Shown here: positions 1 through 10,823 of the stretch, piece by piece
Layout of the letters: each line of letters begins with the position of its first letter
How positions within the stretch are numbered: the first letter of the stretch is position 1
Source of the DNA: Sweltsa coloradensis
Lineage: Eukaryota > Arthropoda > Insecta > Plecoptera > Chloroperlidae
Length of the DNA stretch: 64,000 bases
Assembly (NCBI GenBank): GCA_024449915.1
Contig: JAMZAV010006976.1
Coordinates: forward strand, 1-64,000
Direction: 5' to 3'
Notes under the pieces: generated by a model
Database searches by the model: none
Seen by the model: only the letters and a program-made list of their open reading frames with translations
What the model was told of the DNA's origin: nothing
Position numbers and translations under genes: made by a program

Positions 1-475
1 GTGCAATTGCGGAAAGAACGACGAGACAACACTGAGATAACGAACGCTTTATTGAAAAGCAAGATAAAGTAAGCAGTGTACAAAACCTTAAGTCTGTACA
101 GAACAGACATTCACTAAAAGGTGTCAAATATTATATTGAACACATTCAGCAGAGTCAGAAGACAACTCCATGTAGTGAGGCCAAACAAGAACAGAACGAA
201 GAGCGGAGACAAAGTACGTCCAGCTGCAACAAGAACAACAGATCAACTGCGAGTCAAGGCTGCTGCTGTGCGCGTCCCCGCGCGTACTGTGTAGCCTGTG
301 TAGATGGCAGTCAAAAGGTGCGGGGCGGCGAGGTCATATCGAAGTTGCACGTCAAGTGCATTAAAATTATTCAAAATCATGTTGATGTCAATAGCACATG
401 AACTCTTAGATGGGTAATAATTGGATGTGAGCTAAATTTAAATGTGCAGTGAGGTTCATCGTGACGGAAAGGAGG
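1..475 (-). repeat. Family B LTR-like repeat, copy B1
   Basis: Six copies of this family lie in the window (here, and near 11.3, 14.2, 14.5-15.2, 28 and 47.3 kb), plus a degraded one near 24.2 kb. All are in the same orientation. Shared blocks include GAACAGAACGAAGAGCGG, ACACGTCCGCCTGCGACAAG and GGTGCGGGGCGGCGAGGTCA, and the right edge is GTTCATCGTGACG. Near the left edge CTTTATTG reads AATAAAG on the minus strand, a possible polyadenylation signal, so a solo LTR in minus orientation is a reasonable guess. No coding sequence is associated. The left end may continue outside the window. Confidence 0.6.
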
Positions 476-977
476 TAAAAAGTGTCAGTTTGGCAATCAG
501 ATGACAGTTGACATAAGTTAATGTTCTAAACTAACGGGTGAAATTGTTTGTAATTTATTTCAGGCTTTCGGAGCGGTGTTCATTTTTATGACACGAAAAA
601 CTGCTGCAGCGTACAAACGAATTTTTGAATATTTTGTGTTGCGGCGCGGCGACCGCGCGCCCGTCCGCTCGCGGGCGGCGCACGCTCGTCTACCCCAATA
701 TAAATTTAAAAAGTGTTCTCTGTGATTACGAGACAGGGTTGAGGCGCGCCATAGAAGATATCTTCCTAAACACAAAGATACGTGCCTGCTGGTACCACTA
801 TTCGCAGGTAATACATAGACCTCTTAGTAAATTGCCTAATTTTCGTAATAATATTGATTGTGAACATGTGTGTGTTGTATGTGAGTTTTAACATTGAAAT
901 TTTCAAGCTGTAGGCGAGACATATAGGCCTCAAGTCAAAATACCCAGATAGGTTTACTGTTTAAGTGTTTTACAACT
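476..977. other. Unassigned spacer with a CpG-rich patch
   Basis: No convincing gene. Positions about 636-690 are a run rich in CG dinucleotides, followed by an A/T stretch containing TATAAA near 700. That could be a promoter remnant or the 5' part of a repeat; nothing downstream decides between them. Confidence 0.3.
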
Positions 978-1183
978 ATGTATTACCAAATCTCTTTACA
1001 GGCTATTGACAGATATGCGGCCTCACTCGGACTTCGACGGAGGCAGAACTGGCTGAGGAAGAAGGTTATACGAATGGTCATGGCCCTGCCTCTACTTCCA
1101 AAAGCCAGAATCGTCGAGGGGCTAGATGCCATACGTCAGGTCGCCAAAGAAAAGAGTTTAACGGCAGACAAAAGCAGGCCAAG
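978..1183 (+). pseudogene. Short unassigned coding-like fragment
   Basis: An open frame reads AIDRYAASLGLRRRQNW, then a basic stretch, then MALPLLPKARIVEGLDAIRQ. The second half resembles the C-terminal region of MULE/FLYWCH-type transposases, from memory only. It stops just past the start of the neighbouring non-LTR ORF1 and could equally be that element's 5' leader. No start codon or splice site fixes its limits. Confidence 0.25.
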
Positions 1184-1423
1184 ATGGCTGCCAGTGAAGA
1201 TCATCTTCAATGTGGGTCCTGTAAATTAAAGATTATTGAGAGCGATCTAATTGTTAAATGCGATGGCTTATGCCTAAAATCATTTCATTTAAAGTGTAGC
1301 AATGTTGACAAGTCTACATTCAAAGTTCTACAGGTTAATTCATCACTTTTTTGGAAGTGTTACCTATGTGTGCATCATAACCTCACTTCTTCAAATCATT
1401 TGGCCTACGAGTTGGCCTCATGA
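1184..1423 (+). pseudogene. Non-LTR ORF1, PHD-finger segment
   Basis: The frame opens with MAASEDHLQCGSCKLKI and carries spaced metal ligands: CGSC near residue 10, C and H in the middle (CDGLCLKSFHLKC), and CYLC near residue 60. This is the Cys4-His-Cys3 pattern of a PHD finger. In CR1/L2-type elements such fingers sit at the start of ORF1, whose product coats the retrotransposon RNA. The frame breaks at about 1421; a later frame continues with SRVSDNAKKISLGLQ. ATG 1184 is the first Met before the finger. Confidence 0.7.
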
Positions 1424-1619
1424 AGGAATCTCTACACCTTTTGTCCAGTAGGGTGAGTGACAATGCAAAGAAAATTAGCCTGGGCCTACAGCATACTCCT
1501 CAGCAGTGTGAGGAAGGAAGTAAGGCAAACACTAACCTTAATGACTTGGAAAAGGCCTAGGCCTGGAGCTAGGACTAGGCTGCAGCCCAAAAAACACTAC
1601 TAGGCCTACTACAGATGAC

Positions 1620-2290
1620 ATGCCTATTCTGCTCCGGGAATATCCACTTCAACATGCACCCGGAACCAATAGCAATCCATTCTCTTCGAGCTCTGATGTC
1701 AGCAAGCCCACTAGCCTAGGCTCGGGCGCTGACTCTGCTGTGGGTTTAGTAATGGACTACCATGGAAAGGATGGTTTACAAGGCAGACCTCGAGACTTCG
1801 AGGCCAATGCTAGGCCTAGACCTACCTCAAAGCAACTAGACTCTTACGCAATCACTGCTGGCAAGCCTAAATCGGAGTCGATACCTAAACCTCCCTCTCA
1901 TTCACCCAACCGAAGGTGGGAAGACTCAACTGCAAATAAGCAGAAGCATGGGAAACACCGCAAACGAGAAATCGTCATTGGTTCAGCAAACACCACGGCC
2001 AACAGCACCCTAACCGCAGAAGAGAAGACAAGGAAAGTTCATTTGCATGTCTGGCGTCTCCGTGTCGGAACCACATCACATGACCTGACATCTTACCTAA
2101 AGAAGCAGATGAACATCGAGGCAGAGGTAGTTGAACTAAGAGCACTGGCAACTATGCCTCATTTCGGGTAAGTGCTGATGCAACACTTGCAAATACTCTA
2201 AATGACCCTTCAAACTGGCGAAGGACACCGCAGTCACAAGGTACTTCTTCAAATCACCTTTTCGTGTGCCGCGCCTACCCCAGTTGCATA
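1620..2290 (+). pseudogene. Non-LTR ORF1, C-terminal RRM-like segment
   Basis: A 183-codon open stretch is Ser/Pro-rich and basic, then ends in a folded-looking segment (KVHLHVWRLRVGTTSHDLT, then EAEVVELRAL). A frameshift near 2160 moves the continuation to SFRVSADATLANTLNDPSNW. That pattern (beta strand, short helix, then a tryptophan-containing end) matches the RRM-like domain at the C-terminus of PHD-containing ORF1 proteins. The proposed role is RNA binding in the retrotransposon particle. Confidence 0.55.
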
Positions 2291-2705
2291 CTTAGGGAAA
2301 AAACAAGAACTACAGGACTCGATATTTTTCCAAAATATTTGCAGTTTGACAAACAAGGTTTCAAGCATTGAAGCAATGCTAGACAGCGTCAGGGCCAATC
2401 CCCCAATATTGTGTCTTGTTGAACACTGGCTCACTGAACAAGCTATGGGCGTCACCCAAATCCTGGGCTACACACGGGGCTCAGCCTTTTGTAGGAAGCT
2501 TAGGAAGTGCGGGGGCGCCTGCATTTACATCCCTACTCACCGTGATTTTAGAGCATGCGACGAAGTGACACGTCTGAGTATCGAGTCTATCTTTGAGTGC
2601 GCAGCAATTGAGTTAGCCATGGAACACGGTCAAACCATCGTGGTTACGGTATACCGTGCGCCAAACAGTAATTTCGGCGCTTTTATTAACCAACTGGAAA
2701 TACTT
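2291..2705 (+). pseudogene. Non-LTR ORF2, endonuclease N-terminal half
   Basis: Translation shows the start of an APE-type endonuclease: FFQNICSLTNKVSSIEAML (the usual QN-R-L-K region), then LCLVEHWLTEQA with the catalytic-region Glu, then GGACIYI and a VVTVYRAPNSN strand. This enzyme nicks target DNA to prime reverse transcription. The domain is cut by the SINE at 2706-3132 and resumes afterwards with the GDFN motif. Confidence 0.75.
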
Positions 2706-3132
2706 AAATAAATAAATAAATAAATTTTATTTAGAGTCTGCCCACTCAGTTATATAACTGATTTTCAGGGGGGGACTTTAAAATCAAAGCGCCCAAAGCC
2801 AACCCTGCAGCCCCGACGCAATCGACGAGTGAGCGATAACCAACCAAAGATCGATATTTTTAATAGGAAATATAGCAATCAGTGGTATGGACAGTGCGAA
2901 CACCCGCAAATCAACGCCAGAATCAACAAGGCCGATTCAGAACAACTTTGAAATTTATTATGTGCTTCGTTGCTAGGACGGCTCCAAAGTCACCGTTTAC
3001 AAACTCCTAAGACAAGAACTGATGGACTTAAGTCCAAATCAGAAGTTAAAAAAACTTCTGACTTTAGCGGGAATCGAACCCTGGACCTTCTGCATTGGAA
3101 GCAGATACGCTAACAACAAGACCAACGAGCCA
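2706..3132 (-). mobile_element. tRNA-Gly-derived SINE, copy 1, inside endonuclease ORF
   Basis: On the minus strand it begins at about 3132 with a tRNA-like head (GTGGCTCGTTGGTC, anticodon-arm region CTGCTTCCAATGCAG with TCC, and B box GGTTCGATTCC). It ends at 2706 with an (AAAT)n tail. TCC in the loop suggests tRNA-Gly ancestry. The flanks are TACTT (2701-2705) and CACTT (3133-3137), a short imperfect target duplication. Taking one flank out brings the interrupted endonuclease halves into the same frame, so insertion was clean. A degraded second copy lies at 50.5-50.9 kb. Confidence 0.8.
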
Positions 3133-3638
3133 CACTTCTTTCCATTATCAGTACTAAACGTCAAAAAGCAATTATATGCGGTGACTTCAACGTTGATATC
3201 ATGCACTGCAATGCGGAAACATCTAGTCTACTTAACACTCTTGCACTGTACAATTACGAAGCATTGATAGGGTCACCTACCAGACTTGCGGCAAAGAGTG
3301 CAACTGCAATTGACAATATTTTTACTAATATTAATGGAGACTTCTTTGCTACGGATCTAATCCACAATGGTTTATCAGATCATGCGGCCATTTGCCTATC
3401 CGGCATTGCTGACTCACGTAACAACGAACACAGCACCTGTGTAGTACCAAAAACTGTTTGCCGGAGGAATCTTAAGAGGCCAGCCCTGCAGCGGCTGTCT
3501 CACAGCTTTCTGACCGAAACTTGGGATTTTGTATATAAGGAACATGATGTAGACCAAGCTTACAACGCTTTTATCCACTTATTTTTGTCCCGTCTCAACA
3601 AATATTGCTATTTCCAAAATACGAGGCCCAAGTGGTAA
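3133..3638 (+). pseudogene. Non-LTR ORF2, endonuclease C-terminal half
   Basis: The domain resumes after the SINE with AIICGDFNVDI (catalytic D and N), then AIDNIFTN (the ID-IF strand), then GLSDHAAICLS (the SDH motif with the catalytic His). These three motifs, in this order and spacing, identify an APE-type LINE endonuclease. The frame ends at 3638 in the linker before the reverse transcriptase. Confidence 0.8.
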
Positions 3639-5625
3639 ACTCAAGAGCTGGGTCACCGACCAGATCCGGGATATGAGCTTACCAAGGTTCATCTCTACAA
3701 CAAGTTATCGTTAGCAGGGACGATCGGAGCAAAGCTGAATACAATCAATTTCTAAAGATCTACAAAGAATCCATCAACATGCCAAGGGGCTGTTTTACAG
3801 AACATGGGTTAACAACGCGAGCAACAAAGGCAGAGCCACATGGGACGCTGTAAACCTTTTGACTCAAGGCCCAAAGAAGCACGTCAATATTAACATTAAG
3901 CATGAAGGGAAACTGCTAACCAACCCTGTGGATGTAGCAGAGACACTAAACGATTTTTTCATCAGCGCACCTCGCTTGCTGCTGGATAGACAGACTACAC
4001 CTATCAGACCTATCACTGATCCAGAACCACTCGAAAACACGCAGCAGTCCTCCATGTTTTGGATACCCATCACCTGCCACGAAGTGCAAGATACAATCTG
4101 CTCGTCAAAGGCCAAATCTTCAACCGGCCCCAGATGGTATCCCCATTGTTGCTCTTAAGGCATGCGCATTACAGTTTCCGGTGTGTTAGCTCACATATTT
4201 AACGCATCTTTGGAACAGGGCATTTTCCCTGCTGGAAGGAAAGTGAGCAAGACCCATAGCTTTACACAAGAAAGGAGATAAGACTGATGCTAATAATTTC
4301 GACCAATCGCTCTCTTGTCATGCGTCTCAAAAATTTTTGAAACCCTAATAAAAAAACGACTTGTATGCTATCTCGAAGGTAACAATATCTTAGCCACCAA
4401 CCAATTCGGTTTCAGAAAGGTTTGTCCACGACCCGTGCTGTCACGACCTATATACATGGTATCCTGGACTCCCTGGAGGCAGCCGACGACAATCTAACCA
4501 TTTATTGCGACATGTCTAAAGCATTTGATTTAGTTCACCATGAAAAGCTGCTTTTGGTAATGGAGACTTATGGCATTCGGGGCGTTGTACTCAACTGGTT
4601 TCGATCGTATCTGAGCGGCAGAAGTCAGTTCGTTGAAGTCACCAGCCAGATCGATGGACGTCAACTTGTTTCCAGGTCAACCAATAGGGTGATCAACATG
4701 GGGTTCCCCAGGGCTCAGTCTTGGGCCCAATCATGTTCATTGTGTATATTAATGATCTTCCTGGTGCAGTCCCTGAAGCTATTGTGATTATGTTTGCGGA
4801 CGACTTCACCATCTCGCTAAGGAAGCCGAAAAGCGATGCTTTGACCCAAATGGCCAATCAAGCCACTTGCCGCATTTCCAATTGGATAAGCAGGAAGAGC
4901 CTTGTTATGAATGCAGAGAAAACTCACCTTATGTCTATTCATCCTCGTCAAGCTACCAGGACACCAACTGTATTTCCAGTTTGGCTAAATGGCATTCTAT
5001 TGTCGCAGTGTGATGAGCTTTGACTTTCTTGGTCTCTGTATTGACAACAGCTTGGACTGGCAATCTCATACAGACAAATTAGCTAGTAGACTGAGCAGAG
5101 CTTGCTATGCAATTAGGGTCATTAGACAATGTAATCTCACTTGAAGCAGCACTTTGTGTTTACCATGCCTACTTTGAATCGCTTATAAAAATACGGCATA
5201 TTACTATGGGGCTCTTCTTCTATTCGCAATTTTAAAAGATTTTTATCCTTCAAAAAAAAGCAATCAGAATTTTACTTCAAGTTAGCAATAGGCAATCATG
5301 TCGGCAGTTTTCTTATCAACTAAATATCTTAACAGTTGCCAGCCTTTACATCCTGGAAGTCGCCTGCCACATCAAGTCTAACCTGGGGAGACTCAAAATT
5401 AACAGCAACATCCACAGCCATCACACCAAAAATCGTGAGAATGTACAAGTCCTGCCTCGCAGATTAGAGTTAACTCAAAAGAGTCCAGACTTCCTCGGCG
5501 CAAAGATTTTTAATATTCTTCCTAAACATATTACCGAAATTGAAAACTCACGCGATTTTAGGAATACTTTAAAAAACTTTTTAACCACAAGGGCTTTTTA
5601 CAGCATTAATGACTTATTTGAACAC
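3639..5625 (+). pseudogene. Non-LTR ORF2, reverse transcriptase, frameshifted
   Basis: Reverse-transcriptase blocks appear across several frames: FFISAP linker (about 3955), SCVSKIFETLIKKRL (about 4316), NQFGFRK (about 4400), YCDMSKAFDLVHHEKL (about 4505, catalytic Asp), then GPIMFIVYINDLPG (about 4724) and MFADDFTI (about 4791), the YxDD-equivalent active site. Thumb-like FLGLCIDNSLDWQSHTDKL follows near 5030. The order is correct, so the gene is intact in layout but split by at least five frameshifts or stops. No RNase H follows. Confidence 0.8.
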
Positions 5626-5849
5626 TAACCTTGTGCCAGTCAGTTCTTTTCTTATCACCATTTTATTTTATTTTAAGCATATTCATCTGTATCTGTGATA
5701 CCCATCTGTGTTAGCTCAAAAGCGAATTCGAATGTAATTTTAATTGTATTACCGTGTAAGCTAATGCTTTACTGTAAATGTTACTGTAACCAATATTTTG
5801 CTGACCATGTACCATGTATAAGTGTTATCACACATAATACCTATGTAAA

Positions 5850-5880
5850 TAAAGAACTGAACTATGAACTATGAACTATT
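5850..5880 (+). repeat. 3' terminal short tandem repeat of the non-LTR element
   Basis: After AATAAAG at about 5849 the sequence repeats a TGAACTA-type heptamer three times and then changes character. Terminal oligomer repeats instead of poly(A) are typical of CR1/L2-like LINEs and mark the 3' end of this copy. Confidence 0.7.
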
Positions 5881-7195
5881 GGAAAGATCCTGGAGTATGT
5901 TAGAACATACTGGATCGAAAATGTAAGTGTTGGATTACTTTTGTTTTTATCACTCATCGAAAGACAACTCGTGTGGCATTAATGTAATTTTGAAAAATTT
6001 CAGAACAAATAATGTAATTAAACTGTCGTCACTTTATAGAGGAAAGAAGTGAACTTGACCTGTTAGTCACTAAAGATTTGATTTGATTACTGTCGAGAGT
6101 AGGTGGTATTCATACTTCATGTTCAGCAACGGAACGTAAAATATTACTAACATACTATAAAGTAAGACGTAATTTTAGTAACTAGAAACTAGGATTTGTT
6201 ATTACATCATCGTACAAAATACGGTTTTTGTAACTTCCACAAAAATTGTGAAAGTCTTGTATTATTATTTTATTAGTGTAGCTTGGGCAAAGCTGTCAGC
6301 AATAAGTGTTGAATGTGTGAACTTGACACTGTTGTAATAACTTCGTGATTTTCTGGAATGAATGTGATCTGGTTTCAGCCTACGCCTATAGTCCATTTTA
6401 TGATCAACTGAGAGTAGCTGTTTTGGCGTTGCTTCCAAATGCAGAACAGTTTGGCTAGCCCCAACTTTCTTTGTGTCGTCTTAATAGGGGTTGCAGCTAG
6501 TTCGAGTCCTTGTGTTATTGTTGTCTGTTCGCCGATCCCTTCCTTCCTTCCATGTTGTAAACTACCTTTTCTATCATAAAGTTTATTGAGGTCTGACAAC
6601 GATTTTACCCTTCCCAACTCAGAGCCACAACCACAACTAATAAAATATTTAAATTAAAATTAAAAAGAATTAAATTCATATTCATATCATACCATATTCT
6701 ACAACAAGTGGAACACATTTACGTATAAAAAAAAGATATCACTACCGCCGCTACGAAACAACCCGATAAAAAAAAGAAAAAAAATGAAAAAAATGACATT
6801 TATTGGGCCTACGTATATTTGACACCAACGCACGTGCGTTCGAATCCCGCGTAAAATACCTTTTTATTTCGTCATTGACTCAATAATGACATATTTTATT
6901 ATTTATAACTGATGTTTAACAGTAAAACACGGAATTCACAAACAGACACCAACAATCTTATGGTTATATTATCAAAAAACTTTTGCCACGGTATAATTTG
7001 CATTGAATGTGTGAGTGTGTGTGGGGAGGGGGGGGGGAGGTATCTTGGGAGAAACGTGGTCAAAACATGATAGATTGCGAACAAATGTTTTGTCACCATC
7101 TTATCATAATTTGGACGGTTCCTTTTCTATTGTGGAAAATTGTAACCAGCAACATATTATTGTTTTTATACCAAATCGAAAGAAGTAAAAAGAAA
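5881..7195. other. AT-rich spacer with an isolated tRNA B-box-like site
   Basis: No gene is supported. At about 6837-6853 GCGTTCGAATCCCGCGT matches an RNA polymerase III B box with pairing flanks, as in the T-arm of a tRNA or SINE head, but no A box or anticodon arm is recognisable upstream. A G-rich run sits at 7021-7040. Confidence 0.35.
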
Positions 7196-7265
7196 ACACA
7201 GCCTGTACCGGGATTTAAACCCGGAACCATCGGCATAGGAAACATGAATAAACAAACTTAACAAA
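7190..7265 (-). repeat. tRNA-like SINE fragment
   Basis: The minus strand contains GGTTCCGGGTTTAAATCCCGG, a T-arm-like hairpin carrying a B-box variant. It looks like the remnant of a tRNA-derived SINE head; the remainder of the SINE is not recognisable. Confidence 0.35.
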
Positions 7266-7534
7266 CCCGTCACAATACTGAGATTGACCCGTATTCATGA
7301 CCGCCCTTTATCCGTCGATGCGCCTATATTTGCTTCGTTATTGTCTTCCTCTTGTTCATGTTATATTTCCATTATCAAGCAAGTTACTATTAGTTAGGGG
7401 GTTAAGGGACACATATGGGGTGAACCTTGCATTTCATTCTAGAAGCAAGCCACTTGGCACAGTTACTAATTAGACCCTACTGATTGATTGAATCGATGGT
7501 GCCAAGATGAAAAAACCATATGGCGCCATTGGCA

Positions 7535-8510
7535 CAGTGGCGGACAGGGGACTGCCCAGCAACACGTTGTATAAGCGTTTTTTTATGTTCAATCAGTCTA
7601 ACAACCTGAGAGGGGACTCAAATCATTCGTAATGCTCCCCTGATTCCTACAAAAGTAATGTGTAAATTAAAAAAAGCATAATTTACCTTTTGGAGCCGAA
7701 AAACGGCAATAAAGGCACATTTCAAATCGAATACTTATTAACTGATATCGCTGGGGAAAATGGCAATAATTCTTGAAAATTAATGCACTAAAGATATTAT
7801 ATTATAATAATGCAGAAAATAAAAAAATAGCTTTTGGATGTAAGAATTTAAAAAACGGCAAAAAAGGCGAAATTTATTAAAGCAAACACGACTGCTTTTC
7901 TGTCTTGGGAGAGATTGTATTGACTGATATGTAACGCACAAAATATTAAAATATATTTTGGTATCGTTAAATTTAGGAGCTTCTGGTTGTGAGAGTAAAA
8001 ATGGCAAAAAAAAAAGGCTTAAATTTTGTATTTTGTATGTAGCCCAGTGACACGCTGGATGCGTTTTGTATGTTCGATCAGTTGAACAAGCTGAGAAGCG
8101 ACTCAAATAATTTGTTATGTTCCCCTGATTACTACGAAGGTAACGTTGTATCCGAATTCGGCTACAATATGTTTTTGCAGTAAAAAAACGGCAATAAAAG
8201 CATATTTCAAATCGAAGATTGACTAATGACGCTGGGAGATATGGGAATTATATTCTTGATATTTAAAACACGAAAAATAAAGTATAATTATATTACAGGC
8301 ACACTAGTTGGTAGCTTTTGTCTGTGAGATAGTAAAAACGAAAAAGGCTACTTTTTAAAGCAATCATGTATGGGAGAGATGTTACTACGTTTGATATTAA
8401 AAGCACAAAATATAAAATATACTGCAAATACCACACAATTATTTTGGAAGCTGCAGGTGTTAGCTTTTAACCTTGGGAATATTGGATGTATTATCGCCTG
8501 CACTAGTATC
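7535..8510 (+). repeat. Two tandem copies of a ~490 bp unit
   Basis: Blocks recur in order about 490 bp apart: GCCCAGCAACACG / GCCCAGTGACACG, GAGGGGACTCAAAT / GAAGCGACTCAAAT, CTCCCCTGATT / TTCCCCTGATT, AACGGCAATAAA (twice), CATTTCAAATCGAA / TATTTCAAATCGAA and a GCTGGG block. The first unit runs about 7540-8030 and the second about 8030-8510. No open frame spans them. They directly precede the pogo-like transposase and may belong to it or to a local duplication. Confidence 0.65.
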
Positions 8511-8672
8511 TCACTATAGAAGTATAGTGTAGTGTTTTGCTTGTCCAGCCAAAGGCTACCGAATAAGGTTTCGGCTTAACTGTGGTGTAATTGTGGAGAT
8601 TGGGTGGATTTGTTGTATTTGCCTTTAATGTTCTTCCGCCACTCGAGCACTTTTGAAGAGAACGGTGCTGTC

Positions 8673-9452
8673 TGACCCTGGATGTCTGACCCTGGATGCA
8701 GATGTTCTGACTTCATCCAACAGAGAGTCCATGACCAGTCTTTGCCCAGCAAAATGCACTATGGCTTGTCAATTAAAGAGACGCGAGTTTTGGCATACAA
8801 CTTTGCTGTTGCTAAAGGGAAACAGTATCCTTCATCGTGGGACACGAACAAATGCTCAGGGAAGCGGTTTTACTATGATTTTATGACCAGGCACAAAGCT
8901 CTTTCTCTGCGAAAGCCCCAGGCTACGAGCCTTGCACGCTCTACTAGTTTTAATAGAGAAAACGTTGGTATGTTTTTCAACAAGTTAGAGGCCACAATGT
9001 CTAAACATATGTTTACTGCAGACAGAGTGTACAATGTTGATGAGTCAGGGATCAGTACAGTGCATGTACCTGTTCGTGTAATTGCACCAAAGGGATCCAA
9101 GCAAGTCGGCAGTATGACTTCAGGGGAAAGGGGAGTCAATGTAACTATCATTGCTTGTGTGAATGCTTTGGGGAACTCAGTCCCCCCAATGATGATATTC
9201 CCTCGTGTAAACTTCAGGGAAATCATGATTAAAGGAGCTCCAGCAGGAACAATCGGAGATGCACATCCATCAGGGTGGTCCAATGGCGAAAAATTTCTCA
9301 TTTTCCTAAAACATTTTATAAAACATGCCAATCCCAGCCAAGAAAGGAAAGTCTTATTGATACTCGATAATCATGAGAGTCACATCACTATTGAGTCTAT
9401 TAATTTAGCCAAGGATGCAGGTGTTGTGATGTTGACTTTTCCTACGCTATAA
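8673..9452 (+). pseudogene. pogo/Tigger-like transposase, C-terminally truncated
   Basis: The 256-codon frame contains the end of a CENP-B-type helix-turn-helix region (FYYDFMTRHKALSLRKPQAT), then a DDE_1 catalytic domain: VYNVDESGIS supplies the first Asp and LLILDNHESH the second. It stops at VMLTFPTL, exactly where families of this type normally continue into PHTSH and the third acidic residue. The last catalytic residue is therefore absent. A 14 bp micro-duplication (TGTCTGACCCTGGA) sits at its 5' edge. Penelope element PLE1 begins 110 bp downstream. Confidence 0.8.
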
Positions 9453-9595
9453 ACATGACAATTGCTTGTTTGTCCATACAGAAATCGAAATGCGGACTAA
9501 TAAAAAATACTGGTACATATCAAGAACGAGGTCCATTGAACAGATAAGAATAGTTAGTGTTAAAACTTGTCGTAGGCTTTCACGGCCCGAGTCAA

Positions 9596-9788
9596 TAATA
9601 AAACTTGGCTGTCGGGATACGCCGTGTCGATTGTCATTATTCAAATGCTGACGTTTCGAACTGATTGCACAGCTCATCTTCAGAGATGTGAAGAGGAAAT
9701 CACTGGGCAGAACCTACTCGATCCAGCTCGACCCAGTGAATGACAAAGTACAATTGTGTGCAACCTCCTTTATATAAAACCATGACGC
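9596..9788. repeat. PLE1 left inverted arm
   Basis: Starts TAATAAAACTTGGCTGTC and ends at AAACCATGACGC. It pairs almost perfectly with 10824-11016 read in reverse complement. It carries the hammerhead-like motif on its minus strand. Confidence 0.9.
9647..9683 (-). ncRNA. Hammerhead-like motif, antisense copy in PLE1 left arm
   Basis: Reverse complement of the motif described at 10929-10963. It is antisense relative to the PLE1 coding region. Confidence 0.4.
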
Positions 9789-9837
9789 ATGAGACGCATG
9801 ACGACATGAGGTAAATGCCCTAAAAGGAGCGAAGCTA

Positions 9838-10822
9838 GTGCCATCTCATTTTTATCGATTTATGGATGACACATTCGCCGTGTGGCCTCATAGTAGGGAG
9901 GAGCTCGACGAGTTCTTAATATATCTTAATAGCCTGAGTGATAGTATTAAGTTTACCATGGAAGTTGAAATCGATGGAAAGCTGCCGTTCTTGGATGTTA
10001 TGGTGACTAGAAAAGGTGATGGCAGATTAGGACACTCCGTTTTCAGAAAAGCCACGCATACAGGTCGGTATTTGAATGCGGCTTCTCACCATCATCCCGC
10101 TCAAAAACGCGCTGTCCTAAACACTCTGGCGTGCAGAGCGAACAAAATTTCTGATAAAGAGCATGTTGATGAGGAGGTTCAGATACTTCGAAAAATGCTG
10201 CAGCAAAATGGATACAATAACAGAGATATTTCTCAAGCATTGAGAAAACCACCGTGTGTACCAGCCTTACCTACAGCTACTGGCGAGTTACAACAAGAAA
10301 AACGCGTCCCGCTTGCATATTTGCCATATGTTTGAAAATACTACGGACCGAATTGGCAAGTTGTTGAAGAAATACAATATAAAAACAATTTACACTACGG
10401 ATAGGAAGCTTTGTAGCATGTTTAACTCTGCGAAGGATAAGCTCCCCCCTTGGATGTACCTGGAGTGTACGAGATACCGTGTGGGGCTTGTAACAACCTG
10501 TACATAGGGCAGACTGGTAGAAAGGTGGTCAACAAGACTTAAAGAACATATAAGTCACACAAAATTAGGTCATGTTGAAAAATCAGCTTTAGCAGAACAT
10601 TGTGTTGACTTTTGTCATAACATTAACTTTGACAACACACGTGTACTAGCCACAGTTAAACAATACCGCCCTCGTCTTGTACGTGAAGCTATTGAAATAG
10701 AAATGAAATCTGACAATTTTAACAGGGACGATGGGCTAAAACTGAGTAGAACTTGGAGGCCAACATTAGAACGTTTAAAGTTAGCACGTGCAGAACAAAC
10801 TAGAAATATCAATGTTGATTAA
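9838..10822 (+). pseudogene. Penelope-like RT C-terminus + GIY-YIG endonuclease
   Basis: The first frame has FYRFMDDTFAVW, the reverse-transcriptase active-site block, then LPFLDVMVTRK and the thumb region (KATHTGRYLNAASHHHP). A frameshift near 10318 leads to the linker (ENTTDRIGKLLKKYN), a second near 10470 to the GIY-YIG core YEIPCGACNNLYIGQTGR, and a third near 10525 to STRLKEHISHT, SALAEHC and VREAIEIE, holding the conserved Arg and Glu regions. The stop is at 10820-10822, one base before the right arm. Everything upstream of the catalytic palm is missing, so it is 5' truncated and dead. Confidence 0.85.
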
Positions 10823-10823
10823 C

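Larger units (their letters stand above)
1184..5880 (+). mobile_element. Non-LTR retrotransposon, CR1/L2-like, decayed
   Basis: This is a nearly complete two-ORF LINE. In order it has a PHD-type zinc finger and an RRM-like region (ORF1), then an AP-type endonuclease and a reverse transcriptase with a FADD active-site motif (ORF2), then a 3' UTR ending in short tandem repeats of TGAACTA. There is no RNase H domain after the reverse transcriptase. The PHD finger in ORF1, the lack of RNase H and the short-repeat tail fit CR1/L2-type clades. Many frameshifts and a 427 bp SINE insertion make it inactive. Confidence 0.85.

Noticed and set aside
3060..3132. A functional tRNA-Gly gene on the minus strand
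   Set aside because: The head has lost proper acceptor-stem pairing and continues into a SINE body with an AAAT tail; the same unit recurs at 50.5 kb.
8873..9331. A 152-codon minus-strand open frame
   Set aside because: It is the mirror of the pogo-like transposase frame on the plus strand, which carries the catalytic motifs.
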